Shown here piece after piece: positions 20,677 to 28,354 of a stretch of 64,000 nucleotides of DNA (position 1 is the first letter of the stretch; the number at the start of each line of letters is the position of its first letter). The notes beneath the pieces were generated by a model. The model saw only the letters and a list, made by a program, of their open reading frames with translations, was not told where the DNA came from and searched no databases. Location: the NCBI RefSeq assembly GCF_002975205.1, contig NZ_PCOC01000002.1, forward strand, positions 821,001-885,000, written 5' to 3'. A program made the translations under genes and the position numbers. This DNA comes from Ochrobactrum vermis (GTDB lineage Bacteria; Pseudomonadota; Alphaproteobacteria; Rhizobiales; Rhizobiaceae).

Positions 20677-21942
20677 TTATCGGTTCTTGCGCAGGACGGT
20701 CCAGTTATAAAATGCGCCGATAGCCATGATCAGGCAGGTGCCGAGAAACACGGAACGCATGCCGAAATGACCGCCGACAAAGCCGCCAGCCACCGGTCCC
20801 ACGACCTGACCCACATATTGCGCCGAGACGGAATAGCCCAGAATGCCGCCCGCCACACGGTCGGGGACATTGTGCCGGATGACGCTGGTGATGCAGGGCA
20901 GGAGACCGCCCAGCGCCAGTCCCATCAAGAAGCGCAGGCCGATCAGTTGCCAGGCTTCCGTCACGAAAGCCTGTGGGATCAGCAGCAGCGCGGAAACCGA
21001 AAGCGCCCCGATGATGACGCGTGTGTGGCCGATGCGGTCGGCGAGGCGACCCATCCGTGAGGAAGACATGATGCTGCCGAGTGCAGCAGCAGCCATCACC
21101 ACGCCAGAAATCAGCGTCACTTTCGTCTGGTCGCCCATCAGTTGGATCACATAGACAGTGATGATCGGTTCAATCGACATATTGGCGAAAAGCAGCAGCA
21201 TACCCGTCACCAGCATCGCGATAACCGGCTTTCTGTCAGGGATGGCCGCCCAGATGGATTCCGCTTTCTGCTCCTTGGTCGGCTTTGGCGGTTTGCGCTC
21301 TTCACGGATCAGGAAAGTCGTAGCGAGGAAGGTCAGGAAGATCACGCCGCCCGCCAGCCAGAAGGTTGCGCGGATGCCGATCAGCGGCGGCAGTGCGCCG
21401 CCGAGCAATGGCCCTGCGAGATTGCCCGCCATGATGCCCGCCGAAAGCGCCCCCAGCGCCCAGCCGGTTTTGTCCTTTGGCGTCTGCGTGGCGACGAGGA
21501 TCATCGAGCCCGACGAATAGCCGCCCGCAATGCCGACAAACAGACGCAACGCTACCAGTTGCCAGACGCTCGTCACCATGCCGATCAGCGACATGGCGAT
21601 GGCCATGCCGAGGCTGGCGCGGATCAGCATCAGCTTGCGCCCGTAACGATCGCCGAGCCTGCCCCACAACGGCGCGACGAAGGCTGCTGCCAGAAAGGTC
21701 GCGCCGTAAGCGATGCCCGACCATTGCACGATGGCAGCGTGATCGCTGACGCCGAGCTGCTCTACATAAAGCGGCAGAAAGGGGAGGAGAAGCGACATGG
21801 CAATGAGCGTTGTGAACGAACCGATGAGGCAGATCAGCAGGTTCTGCTTCCAGTAGCGGTCGTGATTTTCTTCGACGGTGATGTTTTCCTGGCGGGCTGC
21901 GGCGACGGTTTCATCGCTGGCAGCGGCTTGGGCGGTGCTCAT
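20677..21942 (-). CDS. Major facilitator superfamily transporter (drug efflux type)
   Basis: A 421-residue inner-membrane transporter with about 12 membrane helices. The MFS loop motif GRLGDRYGRKLML follows helix 2, and a second copy (GRLADRIGHTRV) starts the second half. The GYSSGSMILVATQTP region resembles the 12-helix drug antiporter group. The start at 21942 is preferred because the alternative ATG at 21970-21972 overlaps a palindrome that is probably an operator. It is divergent from a GntR regulator, its likely controller. The substrate is unknown. Confidence 0.85.
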   Translation of the reverse strand: MSTAQAAASDETVAAARQENITVEENHDRYWKQNLLICLIGSFTTLIAMSLLLPFLPLYVEQLGVSDHAAIVQWSGIAYGATFLAAAFVAPLWGRLGDRYGRKLMLIRASLGMAIAMSLIGMVTSVWQLVALRLFVGIAGGYSSGSMILVATQTPKDKTGWALGALSAGIMAGNLAGPLLGGALPPLIGIRATFWLAGGVIFLTFLATTFLIREERKPPKPTKEQKAESIWAAIPDRKPVIAMLVTGMLLLFANMSIEPIITVYVIQLMGDQTKVTLISGVVMAAAALGSIMSSSRMGRLADRIGHTRVIIGALSVSALLLIPQAFVTEAWQLIGLRFLMGLALGGLLPCITSVIRHNVPDRVAGGILGYSVSAQYVGQVVGPVAGGFVGGHFGMRSVFLGTCLIMAIGAFYNWTVLRKNR

Positions 21943-21971
21943 GTCATGTCTCGCGATTGCAATGTATTCCA

Positions 21972-21993
21972 TTTTGGGATACCAAAACGGTAT
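21972..21993. promoter_or_regulatory. Overlapping palindromes between MFS and GntR genes (candidate operator)
   Basis: Two perfect inverted repeats overlap: ttttgg-N4-ccaaaa at 21972-21987 and atacc-N5-ggtat at 21979-21993. They lie 66 bases before the GntR start and 30 before the MFS start. Their size and spacing suit a GntR/FCD dimer. The link is inferred from position. Confidence 0.55.
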
Positions 21994-22059
21994 GCATGCT
22001 TGCGCCTGCTGAAACGACTTGTCAATCGTGCGCAGCTTTAAAATGGAGAATGGTCGCCG

Positions 22060-22725
22060 ATGTCACAGATGAGGCAGGTTGAAACTCAGCTTCGCGATAT
22101 GATCCTCGGTCTGGAACTGGGGCCGGGCGAACGTTTGACCGAGCGCTGGATCGAGGCGCAATTTGCTGCCTCACGCACGCCGATCCGGGCGGCGCTTCTA
22201 CGGCTGGAGGCGGAAGGGCTGATCTGCCGCGAAGGGCGCGGCTGGACGGTTTCGCCAATCAATCTCAGCGAAATCGAGCAGATCGGTGTCTATCGCGAAG
22301 CGCTGGAAATTGCCGCGTTAAAGCTGACTTGCGCGCTTGAAGATCGCAGCGGCGTGGAGCCGATTCTGGCGATGCTGGACAGTTGCGATGCCAAAACCTC
22401 GCGAGAGGAATGGCACCGTATCGGAATGGATTTTCATATCGAACTGGCGCGGCTGTCCGGTAACGAGTTTCTCAGCCGCGGCGTGCGCGATGCCATGCAG
22501 CGCCTTTCACGGGCACGCTGGCTGGAGGTGCGGGACGAGGCGGCGCTCGCCCGCGCCTGGGGCGAACACCGCGCCATTCTCGACGCGGTACGCGAAGGGG
22601 ATGCCGACAAGGCGACGGCGTTGATGAGCGCGCATCTGGACGGAAGTCGCAGCCGTCTCGTCAGCAATCTGCATGAGGACCGGCGTGGCCTCAAAGCGCG
22701 GGGCTTTGCGGTCATCAGCGCCTGA
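22060..22725 (+). CDS. GntR-family transcriptional regulator (FCD/FadR type)
   Basis: A 221-residue regulator. The winged-helix domain spans residues 1-70 and includes LGPGERLTERWIEAQFAASRTPIRAALLRLEAEGLI, the GntR signature. A helical FCD domain follows, with possible metal-binding histidines (HIELARLSGNE; AWGEHRAIL; MSAHLDGS). The FCD type usually senses small carboxylic acids or sugars. It is divergent from the MFS transporter, with a palindrome between them, so it probably controls that gene and itself. Confidence 0.88.
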   Translation: MSQMRQVETQLRDMILGLELGPGERLTERWIEAQFAASRTPIRAALLRLEAEGLICREGRGWTVSPINLSEIEQIGVYREALEIAALKLTCALEDRSGVEPILAMLDSCDAKTSREEWHRIGMDFHIELARLSGNEFLSRGVRDAMQRLSRARWLEVRDEAALARAWGEHRAILDAVREGDADKATALMSAHLDGSRSRLVSNLHEDRRGLKARGFAVISA

Positions 22726-22733
22726 AACAGTCA

Positions 22734-22955
22734 TCACCATTCGGGCAGCTTATGGCCGTCACGTGAATAATATTGCGTGCGTCCATCCGTGATGCCGATA
22801 TCCCGCAGGAGATATTCGGGCGAATGTTCGGTGATGACGATATGAGCGCGTTTGCGCGAAAACAGGCGGGAGAGCAGCGCGCTCCAGCCGCTGTTTGTCG
22901 CATGGCTGATGGCGGGTGCTGTGGCGGTTGTGCAGGCAGAACCGAGGTTTTTCAT
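22734..22955 (-). CDS. DUF1127 small protein
   Basis: A 73-residue protein ending in a DUF1127 domain: a basic region with SRLFSRKRAHIVI, then SPEYLLRDIGITDGRTQYY. The pattern 'L.DIGI' near the C-terminus is typical. Short DUF1127 proteins in alphaproteobacteria are RNA- or phosphate-metabolism-related in some species, but the role here is unknown. The ATG at 22955 has a strong ribosome site (aggtgag). An upstream reading frame extends to 23180 but lacks family similarity. It is divergent from the LysR gene. Confidence 0.8.
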   Translation of the reverse strand: MKNLGSACTTATAPAISHATNSGWSALLSRLFSRKRAHIVITEHSPEYLLRDIGITDGRTQYYSRDGHKLPEW

Positions 22956-23060
22956 GATCTCACCTATCGAATGAAGCGGCTGTGGGAGGCAGTCGCTCGT
23001 TAAATCCTGCCTATAGGTATGCGCCCGAAAACCTTTGTTTTCCAATCGAACCTCGATTAG

Positions 23061-23085
23061 TATGCATAAGGAGGACTTATGCATA
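23061..23085 (+). promoter_or_regulatory. Perfect inverted repeat enclosing the ribosome site of the LysR gene
   Basis: A perfect 10-bp inverted repeat, tatgcataag (23061-23070) and cttatgcata (23076-23085), is separated by gagga. The ATG of the LysR gene follows at once (23086). The Shine-Dalgarno sequence aaggagg lies across the left arm and loop. It could be a protein-binding site or an mRNA hairpin hiding the ribosome site. A smaller inverted repeat, aatcga-acc-tcgatt, lies at 23044-23058. Confidence 0.65.
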
Positions 23086-23973
23086 ATGACGACAGCGCTT
23101 CCCCCTTTATCGGCCATTCGCGTTTTTGAATCCGCCGCCCGCCATGCAAGTTTTACCCGCGCTGCGGAGGAGCTGGGCATGACGCAGGCTGCCGTCAGCT
23201 ATCAGATCAAGATATTGGAGGAGCGCGTCGGCGCGCCGCTGTTTCTGCGTATGCCGCGGCAGGTGGAGCTGACCGAACTTGGCAAATGTCTTGCGCCCGC
23301 GATCACGGAAGCGTTCGAGACGATGCGCAATGCCTTCGCCAGCCTGCGGGAAGATGCGGAGGGCACACTGTCGATCAGCGTTCTCGCCACATTTGCCGCC
23401 AACTGGCTGGCACATCGGCTTGGCTCGTTCCAGATGCGGCATCCGTCGCTCGCGGTCAGGCTCGATACGTCCGACAGCGTGATCGATTTCGCGACGACGA
23501 ATGTCGATATCGCAATCAGGAGCGGTTTCGGCAAATGGCCGGGGCTGGAAGCGCATCAGCTCATCAAGGCGAGTTTCACGCCCATGCTGAGCCCCGCCTT
23601 GGCGGCCACCATCGGCGGGGTAAAGGAGCCTGCCGATCTGCTGCGGCTCAAGATAATCGACGCGAGCGACCCGTGGTGGAAGATCTGGTTCAAGGCAGCG
23701 GGTATCGAAAACCCGCAAATGCAGGGCAATTCGCAAAACCGGCTGGGAGCGCAGCATATTGAGGGGCGGGCGACAGTCGCGGGGCAGGGTGTCGGCATTC
23801 TGACGCCCACTTTTCACCAGATAGAAATTGCCACCGGCCAGCTCATCCAGCCATTCGACATTCTATGTGACGATGGACGCGCTTATTGGCTCGTCTATCC
23901 CAAATCGCGGCGCAACACGCCAAAGGTCCGCGCGTTCAGGGAATGGATATTGAGCGAACTCGACTGCGGATAG
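23086..23973 (+). CDS. LysR-family regulator, GcvA-like
   Basis: A 295-residue LysR-type regulator. The N-terminal helix-turn-helix (LPPLSAIRVFESAARHASFT, then RAAEELGMTQAAVSYQIKIL, residues 5-50) is of the GcvA/AmpR subgroup, and a periplasmic-binding-like effector domain follows. The start at 23086 is chosen from the family N-terminus and the aaggagg ribosome site. An in-frame ATG at 23062 would add 8 residues. It is divergent from the DUF1127 gene and followed by a convergent GST gene. Its target is not evident. Confidence 0.88.
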   Translation: MTTALPPLSAIRVFESAARHASFTRAAEELGMTQAAVSYQIKILEERVGAPLFLRMPRQVELTELGKCLAPAITEAFETMRNAFASLREDAEGTLSISVLATFAANWLAHRLGSFQMRHPSLAVRLDTSDSVIDFATTNVDIAIRSGFGKWPGLEAHQLIKASFTPMLSPALAATIGGVKEPADLLRLKIIDASDPWWKIWFKAAGIENPQMQGNSQNRLGAQHIEGRATVAGQGVGILTPTFHQIEIATGQLIQPFDILCDDGRAYWLVYPKSRRNTPKVRAFREWILSELDCG

Positions 23974-23982
23974 ATAGCAACG

Positions 23983-24666
23983 TCAATCTTTCGATACGGC
24001 GAGGAAAACCGCATGCTGGGCATCATATGCGCGCTTGAAGGCCGGTCGGGCTTCCCCCCGCGCCACATAGGCCGCAAGGTTCGGGTAATCGTTCAACATG
24101 CCTGAACTCTTCAGCCTTCGCAGCACGGTCACCATCATAAGATCACCGGCACTGAAGGCACCGTCGAGCCAGTCATTGTTGCCGAGACGGGCAGAAAGTG
24201 CGTCCAGCCTTTTGCGGATATAGGCCTCCACGATGGGCAGACGCTGCTCGTGCCAGCTCTCCTGCCGCTCTACAAAACCGGCTCTTTCCCGCTCGAGGAT
24301 TACCGGCTCTATAGTGCTCTGTGCGGCGAACATCCATGTGATGGCGCGCGCGCGTCCATTGGCGTCATCCGGAAAAAGGCCGGGGCTCTGCTCCGCGATA
24401 TGCAGCACGATTGCGCCGGTTTCGAACAGCGCCAGATCGGCCTCTTCATAGGTGGGTATCTGCCCGAAAGGTTGCAGATCGAGATGCGGACGGGTTTTCA
24501 GTGCCTCAAACGAAACGAGGCGTACATCATATTGCTGCCCAGTCTCCTCCAGTGCCCATCGAACGGGCATGTCGCGCGCCATTCCCCTGCCGCGATCAGG
24601 TGAGTTTTCAAAGGCGGTAATGATGGGGCGTGCCGGACTGTCGCTGTTGGCAGGCACATTCTTCAT
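23983..24666 (-). CDS. Glutathione S-transferase family protein
   Basis: A 227-residue protein with a thioredoxin-like N-terminal domain (from about residue 15 to 95, with QIPTYEEADLALFETGAIVLHIAE as the glutathione-binding betaalphabeta part) and an all-helical C-terminal domain (NDWLDGAFSAGDLMMVTVLRRL). This is the usual GST layout. The start ATG at 24666 has ggagga upstream. A TetR-type operator lies 137 bases upstream, but no TetR gene is present nearby. The substrate is unknown. Confidence 0.85.
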   Translation of the reverse strand: MKNVPANSDSPARPIITAFENSPDRGRGMARDMPVRWALEETGQQYDVRLVSFEALKTRPHLDLQPFGQIPTYEEADLALFETGAIVLHIAEQSPGLFPDDANGRARAITWMFAAQSTIEPVILERERAGFVERQESWHEQRLPIVEAYIRKRLDALSARLGNNDWLDGAFSAGDLMMVTVLRRLKSSGMLNDYPNLAAYVARGEARPAFKRAYDAQHAVFLAVSKD

Positions 24667-24802
24667 GATGGCTCCTCCTTATTGCCGCACGGGTTGCCCG
24701 CAAAGTGCGATGCAAACCATGTGTCAGTTCAGTTGCAGTCTGCCGCCGCTTCTCCTGAACCAGCAAGTCCTGTTATGGCTGGGCGAAATTTCCATGTAAA
24801 TA

Positions 24803-24820
24803 ATACCGACCAGTTGGTAT
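24803..24820. promoter_or_regulatory. TetR-type operator-like palindrome
   Basis: An 18-base imperfect palindrome, ataccgacc followed by agttggtat. The outer five bases on each side pair perfectly (atacc/ggtat), as do further inner positions. This resembles operators of TetR-family repressors. It lies upstream of the GST gene on the minus strand. No TetR gene is in the window. Confidence 0.4.
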
Positions 24821-24829
24821 GTTGTCAAT

Positions 24830-24985
24830 GTGGGAGGGGTGGGAAAGATTGAGGAAGATGGAAGATGAAAGATGAAGGAGCAAAGGTCGAAGGAGGAAGT
24901 GGAAACCGAGAAGGCGGACGGTGGAGGATGGGGCTGGCAGGGGAAGGGCGGGAGGAGAACGGAAACCGAGAACGAGCCCGGCTGG
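24830..24985 (+). other. Long purine-rich tract with an internal direct repeat
   Basis: About 150 bases with very few pyrimidines on the plus strand, inside the 594-base gap between the GST gene and the AhpD gene. It contains multiple gaagatg-type units and a direct repeat, ggaaaccgagaa, near 24900 and 24960. No convincing gene lies here. The rest of the gap (24985-25195) holds nothing else that I recognise before the sigma-factor promoter. Confidence 0.6.
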
Positions 24986-25195
24986 GATTTTCATGCGCCA
25001 GGAAAACGCCATATCCTATAGCTTTCTATGCATCTCTTTTCCCATCGTATCGGGATCAATCCAGCGGATTGGTTCTTGAGGGGAGGCGGTTCCCATTTTT
25101 GAGCGGTACAGCAACGCTTTGGGTGTGGGGCCGCGAAGCTGTGCTTCATCGCACGAAAGCCACAATATCAGGCTTTCAAATTTTTTTCCGCCAAA

Positions 25196-25222
25196 TGTCA
25201 CATTCGGCATTGCTGTCTCGTC
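25196..25222 (+). promoter_or_regulatory. ECF41-type promoter
   Basis: TGTCACA (25196-25202), a 16-base spacer and CGTC (25219-25222) match exactly the published ECF41 promoter consensus as I recall it (TGTCACA-N16-CGTC). It lies 39 bases upstream of the AhpD gene, which is cotranscribed with the ECF41 sigma gene, so the pair is probably self-activated. Confidence 0.8.
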
Positions 25223-25260
25223 ATGTCTATCGAACCCCTTGAACCGAAAGGAACGATACC

Positions 25261-25731
25261 ATGATCCCTCTGCTCAACCCGTTCAATGTTGCACCTACCA
25301 CGATGAAATCCTGGATGAATGCTTCGATGACCATCGCATCCAGCCTTGAAGGAAGCCTGATCGAGCTTGTCAAAATCCGTTCTTCGCAGATCAATGCCTG
25401 TGCCAATTGTATCAATATGCATACGCTTGAAGCACGCTCTCTGGGCGAGACCGAACAGCGCATTTATTTGTTGTCTGCATGGCGCGAAGCACCGTGCTAC
25501 TCTGAGCGCGAACGTGCGGCTCTGGGATGGGTCGACGCGCTGACCCGCCTGTCACAAGGCCACGATCTGGCAGATGCCCGCACTGCCATGCAGGCACAGT
25601 TCACCGAGGAGGAGCAAGTGAACCTTACGCTGATGATCAACATCATCAATGGATGGAACCGCATGGCTGTTGGCTTCGGCCTCTGGTTCGAACCGGAAGC
25701 CAAAAAGCCCGTAGTAAAGGCAGCCGTCTGA
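25261..25731 (+). CDS. AhpD/carboxymuconolactone decarboxylase-family protein
   Basis: A 156-residue protein of the AhpD-like fold. The active-site motif CANCINMH (residues 47-54) has the CxxC pair and the following histidine used in peroxidase or thiol-redox members, and the downstream NLTLMINIINGWNRM segment is typical. This is the 'COE' partner found next to ECF41 sigma factors. The ribosome site aaggaa precedes the ATG at 25261. The stop overlaps the sigma start by one base, so they are coupled. A role in redox stress is likely, but the substrate is unknown. Confidence 0.9.
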   Translation: MIPLLNPFNVAPTTMKSWMNASMTIASSLEGSLIELVKIRSSQINACANCINMHTLEARSLGETEQRIYLLSAWREAPCYSERERAALGWVDALTRLSQGHDLADARTAMQAQFTEEEQVNLTLMINIINGWNRMAVGFGLWFEPEAKKPVVKAAV

Positions 25732-26591
25732 TGGTCGACATATCCTCGCAAAGCGATGCAGCCGACAGCTTTGATCCGCTGCGCCCGAAACTGATCCGCG
25801 TTGCCTATCGTATGCTGGGCTCGGTCGCCGATGCGGAGGATATGGTGCAGGAGGCGTTCATCCGATGGATGAGCGCCGACCGCAGTGAGGTGCGTGAGCC
25901 GGAAGCCTTTCTGCGCCGCACCGTTACCCGCCTGTGTCTTGATTTTCTGAAATCCGGGCGCAACCAGCGCGAAACCTATTTCGGGCCATGGATTCCCGAC
26001 CCGGTTGTCGAAGAGGAAGCGGATGACGACGTCACCCTTCCGCTCATGCTGGCGCTGGAGCGTCTTTCACCGCTGGAACGCGCCGCTTTCCTTTTGCACG
26101 ACGTCTTCGGGCTGGATTTCGACGAGATAGCGAAGACCATCCAGCGCGATGCCGCCGCCTGCCGTCAGCTCGCGGCACGCGCGCGCAAGCATGTGCGCGA
26201 AGAGCGCCCGCGTTTTCAGGTGGACAAGCAGCGCGGGCTTGAACTGGCGCAAGCCTTCTTCACGGCGTCGCGCAGCGGCGATATGAACACGCTTGGCGCA
26301 ATGCTGGCGGCCGATGTGAGTTTTCACGCAGATGGTGGCGGCAAGCGCCCGGCTTTCCCGAAGCCTGTTTTCGGCTTCGACGAGGTGATGAAAACCAACG
26401 AGAAACTGGCAGGCTATTTCAGCGGCAACCGGTCGAAATTGCTGCGCATAGTCTTCATCAATGGCTTGCCCGGCTTCATCACACGCGAAGCTGATGGAGA
26501 AATCCAGACGACGGCGCTCGACATAGAAGACGGCAAGGTTGTCGGGATCTATGTCGTGCGCAATCCGGACAAGCTGAAGCATCTGCATTGA
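25731..26591 (+). CDS. ECF sigma factor, group ECF41 (SigJ-like)
   Basis: A 286-residue sigma factor. Region 2 (RVAYRMLGSVADAEDMVQEAFIRW, about residues 23-46) and region 4 (LERAAFLLHDVFGLDFDEIA, about 110-135) are followed by a C-terminal SnoaL-like extension of about 100 residues. That extension is the hallmark of ECF41 and replaces a separate anti-sigma factor. The start at 25731 overlaps the AhpD stop (tgatg). A much longer in-frame reading inside the AhpD gene is rejected. Family knowledge: the extension regulates activity, and the sigma factor transcribes its own operon. Confidence 0.9.
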   Translation: MVDISSQSDAADSFDPLRPKLIRVAYRMLGSVADAEDMVQEAFIRWMSADRSEVREPEAFLRRTVTRLCLDFLKSGRNQRETYFGPWIPDPVVEEEADDDVTLPLMLALERLSPLERAAFLLHDVFGLDFDEIAKTIQRDAAACRQLAARARKHVREERPRFQVDKQRGLELAQAFFTASRSGDMNTLGAMLAADVSFHADGGGKRPAFPKPVFGFDEVMKTNEKLAGYFSGNRSKLLRIVFINGLPGFITREADGEIQTTALDIEDGKVVGIYVVRNPDKLKHLH

Positions 26592-26612
26592 ACGGGGATG
26601 CTATATGTTCTC

Positions 26613-26656
26613 CAGCATGTCTCCCAAACCCGGTTTCCACTTTTGGGAGACGTGCT
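26613..26656. repeat. Short palindromic repeat
   Basis: An inverted repeat with arms agcatgtctccca and tgggagacgtgct around a cggtttccactttt core. It is similar in its core to the fragments at 47657, 58942 and 61144. It abuts the azlD stop codon and lies between convergent genes, where it may act as a transcript end. Confidence 0.6.
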
Positions 26657-26956
26657 TTACCCGATGAGATAGCGGCAAAGGCCTGCCGCACCGATGCCGA
26701 TCAGCACGGTTGGCAGCATGGAAAAGCGCGTCGCGGCGAAGATCGTGATTGCAAGCGCGATCAGGTCCGCTGGCTTGTCCGAAACGAAATCGGGTGCGAT
26801 GACCGAAATCAGGACGCAGCCGGGCGCTGCTTCCATCACTGCCGTTGCACGCTTGCTGAGCGTGCGGTTGCGTAGCAACACATAGCCACCGATACGCGTA
26901 AGATAGGTGACACTTGCCATCAAAACGATGGTCAGAACGGCTAACGGATCGATCAT
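26657..26956 (-). CDS. azlD: AzlD-type branched-chain amino acid exporter subunit
   Basis: A 99-residue membrane protein with about four helices. It is the small partner of AzlC in the branched-chain amino acid export (LIV-E) family. The segment VTYLTRIGGYVLLRN is typical of AzlD. Its start overlaps the azlC stop (ATGA), so the two are coupled. Length is normal for the family. Confidence 0.88.
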   Translation of the reverse strand: MIDPLAVLTIVLMASVTYLTRIGGYVLLRNRTLSKRATAVMEAAPGCVLISVIAPDFVSDKPADLIALAITIFAATRFSMLPTVLIGIGAAGLCRYLIG

Positions 26957-27693
26957 TCTTCACCTGCCAGCAGATAGGCTGCAACGAGACCGGACAAGGC
27001 ACCGGCGGCGACATACCAGGCGCCGGGAATGGTGAGATAGGTCAGCGCGGCCACCACAAGGCTGACCAGCCATGGGCGTGCAGCGGCAAAACCTTTCCAC
27101 ATACCAGCGAGCAGAACCAGAAACACTGCCGGAAATGCCATGTCGAAACCGTAGGGGCGCAGGTCACCCATCATCGGGCCAAAGGCGGCGCCCAGCGTGG
27201 TGAAGACAATCCAGGCAAGATAGAAAGGAATGGCCACACCGGCATAGAAGGTGAGGCTCAATGCCGGATTGACGCCCTTCGACTGGCGGCGTTTCGCATC
27301 GGCAAGGCCGAGCGCCCAGCTTTCGTCGCACATCAGAAACAGGCTCGCAAAAGCCTTGCGCTTGGGAAGATGGCGGATGAAGGGTGCCAGAGCTGCCCCC
27401 ATCAGCAGATGACGGCTGTTGACCAGAAAGGTAATCGCAACAATCAGCAGGACATGCGGCGGAGAAGTCCAGAGCTGGATGGCCGCAAATTCCGATCCGC
27501 CCGCAAAGTTCAGTCCGGTCATCATGGGGACTTCGATGACGCTCAGGCCCTTTTGTGCGGCCTGCGCGCCCAGAACCAGTGCATAGGGAATAATGCCGAG
27601 CAGTACCGGCAGGCCGGCAGCGGCCCCGCGACGGAATTCCGAGCCGCGCCCGGATCTGCTTTCCTGCGGCACATAGGCCTGTGAAATATCCAT
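26953..27693 (-). CDS. azlC: AzlC-type branched-chain amino acid exporter subunit
   Basis: A 246-residue inner-membrane protein with about seven helices. AzlC family features are FRRGAAAGLPVLLGIIPYALVLGA near the N-terminus, NSRHLLMGAAL and the LMCDESWAL segment. With AzlD it exports branched-chain amino acids or related analogues. The start at 27693 (MDISQAYV) has ggga upstream. A longer frame from 27969 would run through the regulatory region and is rejected. It is divergent from an Lrp-type regulator, the classical azl control arrangement. Confidence 0.9.
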   Translation of the reverse strand: MDISQAYVPQESRSGRGSEFRRGAAAGLPVLLGIIPYALVLGAQAAQKGLSVIEVPMMTGLNFAGGSEFAAIQLWTSPPHVLLIVAITFLVNSRHLLMGAALAPFIRHLPKRKAFASLFLMCDESWALGLADAKRRQSKGVNPALSLTFYAGVAIPFYLAWIVFTTLGAAFGPMMGDLRPYGFDMAFPAVFLVLLAGMWKGFAAARPWLVSLVVAALTYLTIPGAWYVAAGALSGLVAAYLLAGEE

Positions 27694-27790
27694 AAAATTC
27701 CCGTTGACCAACCGGTAGCTGGTTGCCCCTTGCTCAGTCTCTTGCGTGTTTGCTTGAGAAGTTTCGCTAGTATAACCAATCTCGTGAGCA

Positions 27791-27843
27791 ATTTGGTTGC
27801 AAATTATGTTTGTATGCATCATTATTTGGCAGAAAATGCCAAA
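27791..27843. promoter_or_regulatory. Two palindromes between azlC and the Lrp gene (candidate Lrp operators)
   Basis: A 19-base palindrome, tttggca-N5-tgccaaa, lies at 27825-27843. A second, atttg-N4-caaat, lies at 27791-27804, about 37 bases away centre to centre. The first has an A-rich middle, as is usual for Lrp/AsnC sites. They sit between the divergent starts at 27693 and 27873. Confidence 0.55.
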
Positions 27844-27872
27844 AGTATCGGCATAAATGGAATTGAGCGCCA

Positions 27873-28331
27873 ATGAAGCTGGATGAGATCGATAAGCGGA
27901 TTTTGCGTGTGCTGCAACGCGACGGCCGCATTGCCAATAACGATCTCGCACGCGAGGTCGGCCTGTCACCTTCGCCGTGTCTGCGGCGGGTGAAACTTCT
28001 GGAAGAGGCCGGCGTGATCGACCGCTACGTCGCGGTGCTGAACCCGGCCAAGGTTGGCAAGGGGCTGACTTTCTTCACGCGCATCCGGCTGGACAAGCAG
28101 GACGAGGAAACACTGCAGACCTTCGCCAAGGAAATTCTGAAACTGCCGCAGGTGCTCGAATGCTATTTCATGCTCGGCGATTATGATGCGATGATCCGGG
28201 TGGTTGCGGCTGATATTGAGGATTATCGCCGCTTCCAGTCGGAATATCTGAGCCGGATCAAGGGCGTTCAGAACCTGAAGACCGACGTGCCGAGCCAGAC
28301 GGTCAAGCAGACTTCCGAAATGCCCCTGTAG
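27873..28331 (+). CDS. Lrp/AsnC-family transcriptional regulator
   Basis: A 152-residue regulator. The N-terminal helix-turn-helix is MKLDEIDKRILRVLQRDGRI and NNDLAREVGLSPSPCLRRVK, and a RAM/ACT effector domain starts near residue 65 and includes the conserved GDYDAMIRVVA. Feast/famine regulators bind amino acids. It is divergent from azlCD, so it is probably the activator or repressor of that exporter, as in other bacteria. The ATG start at 27873 has no strong ribosome site. Confidence 0.92.
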   Translation: MKLDEIDKRILRVLQRDGRIANNDLAREVGLSPSPCLRRVKLLEEAGVIDRYVAVLNPAKVGKGLTFFTRIRLDKQDEETLQTFAKEILKLPQVLECYFMLGDYDAMIRVVAADIEDYRRFQSEYLSRIKGVQNLKTDVPSQTVKQTSEMPL

Positions 28332-28354
28332 CCGCATTCGCAAGACGGACGGGC

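Noticed and set aside
25527..25730. Extended N-terminus of the ECF41 sigma factor
   Set aside because: It lies fully inside the AhpD-type gene in another frame. The sigma family starts at 25731.
27694..27969. Extended AzlC N-terminus of 92 residues
   Set aside because: It would cover the operator region and the start of the Lrp gene. The family start is at 27693.
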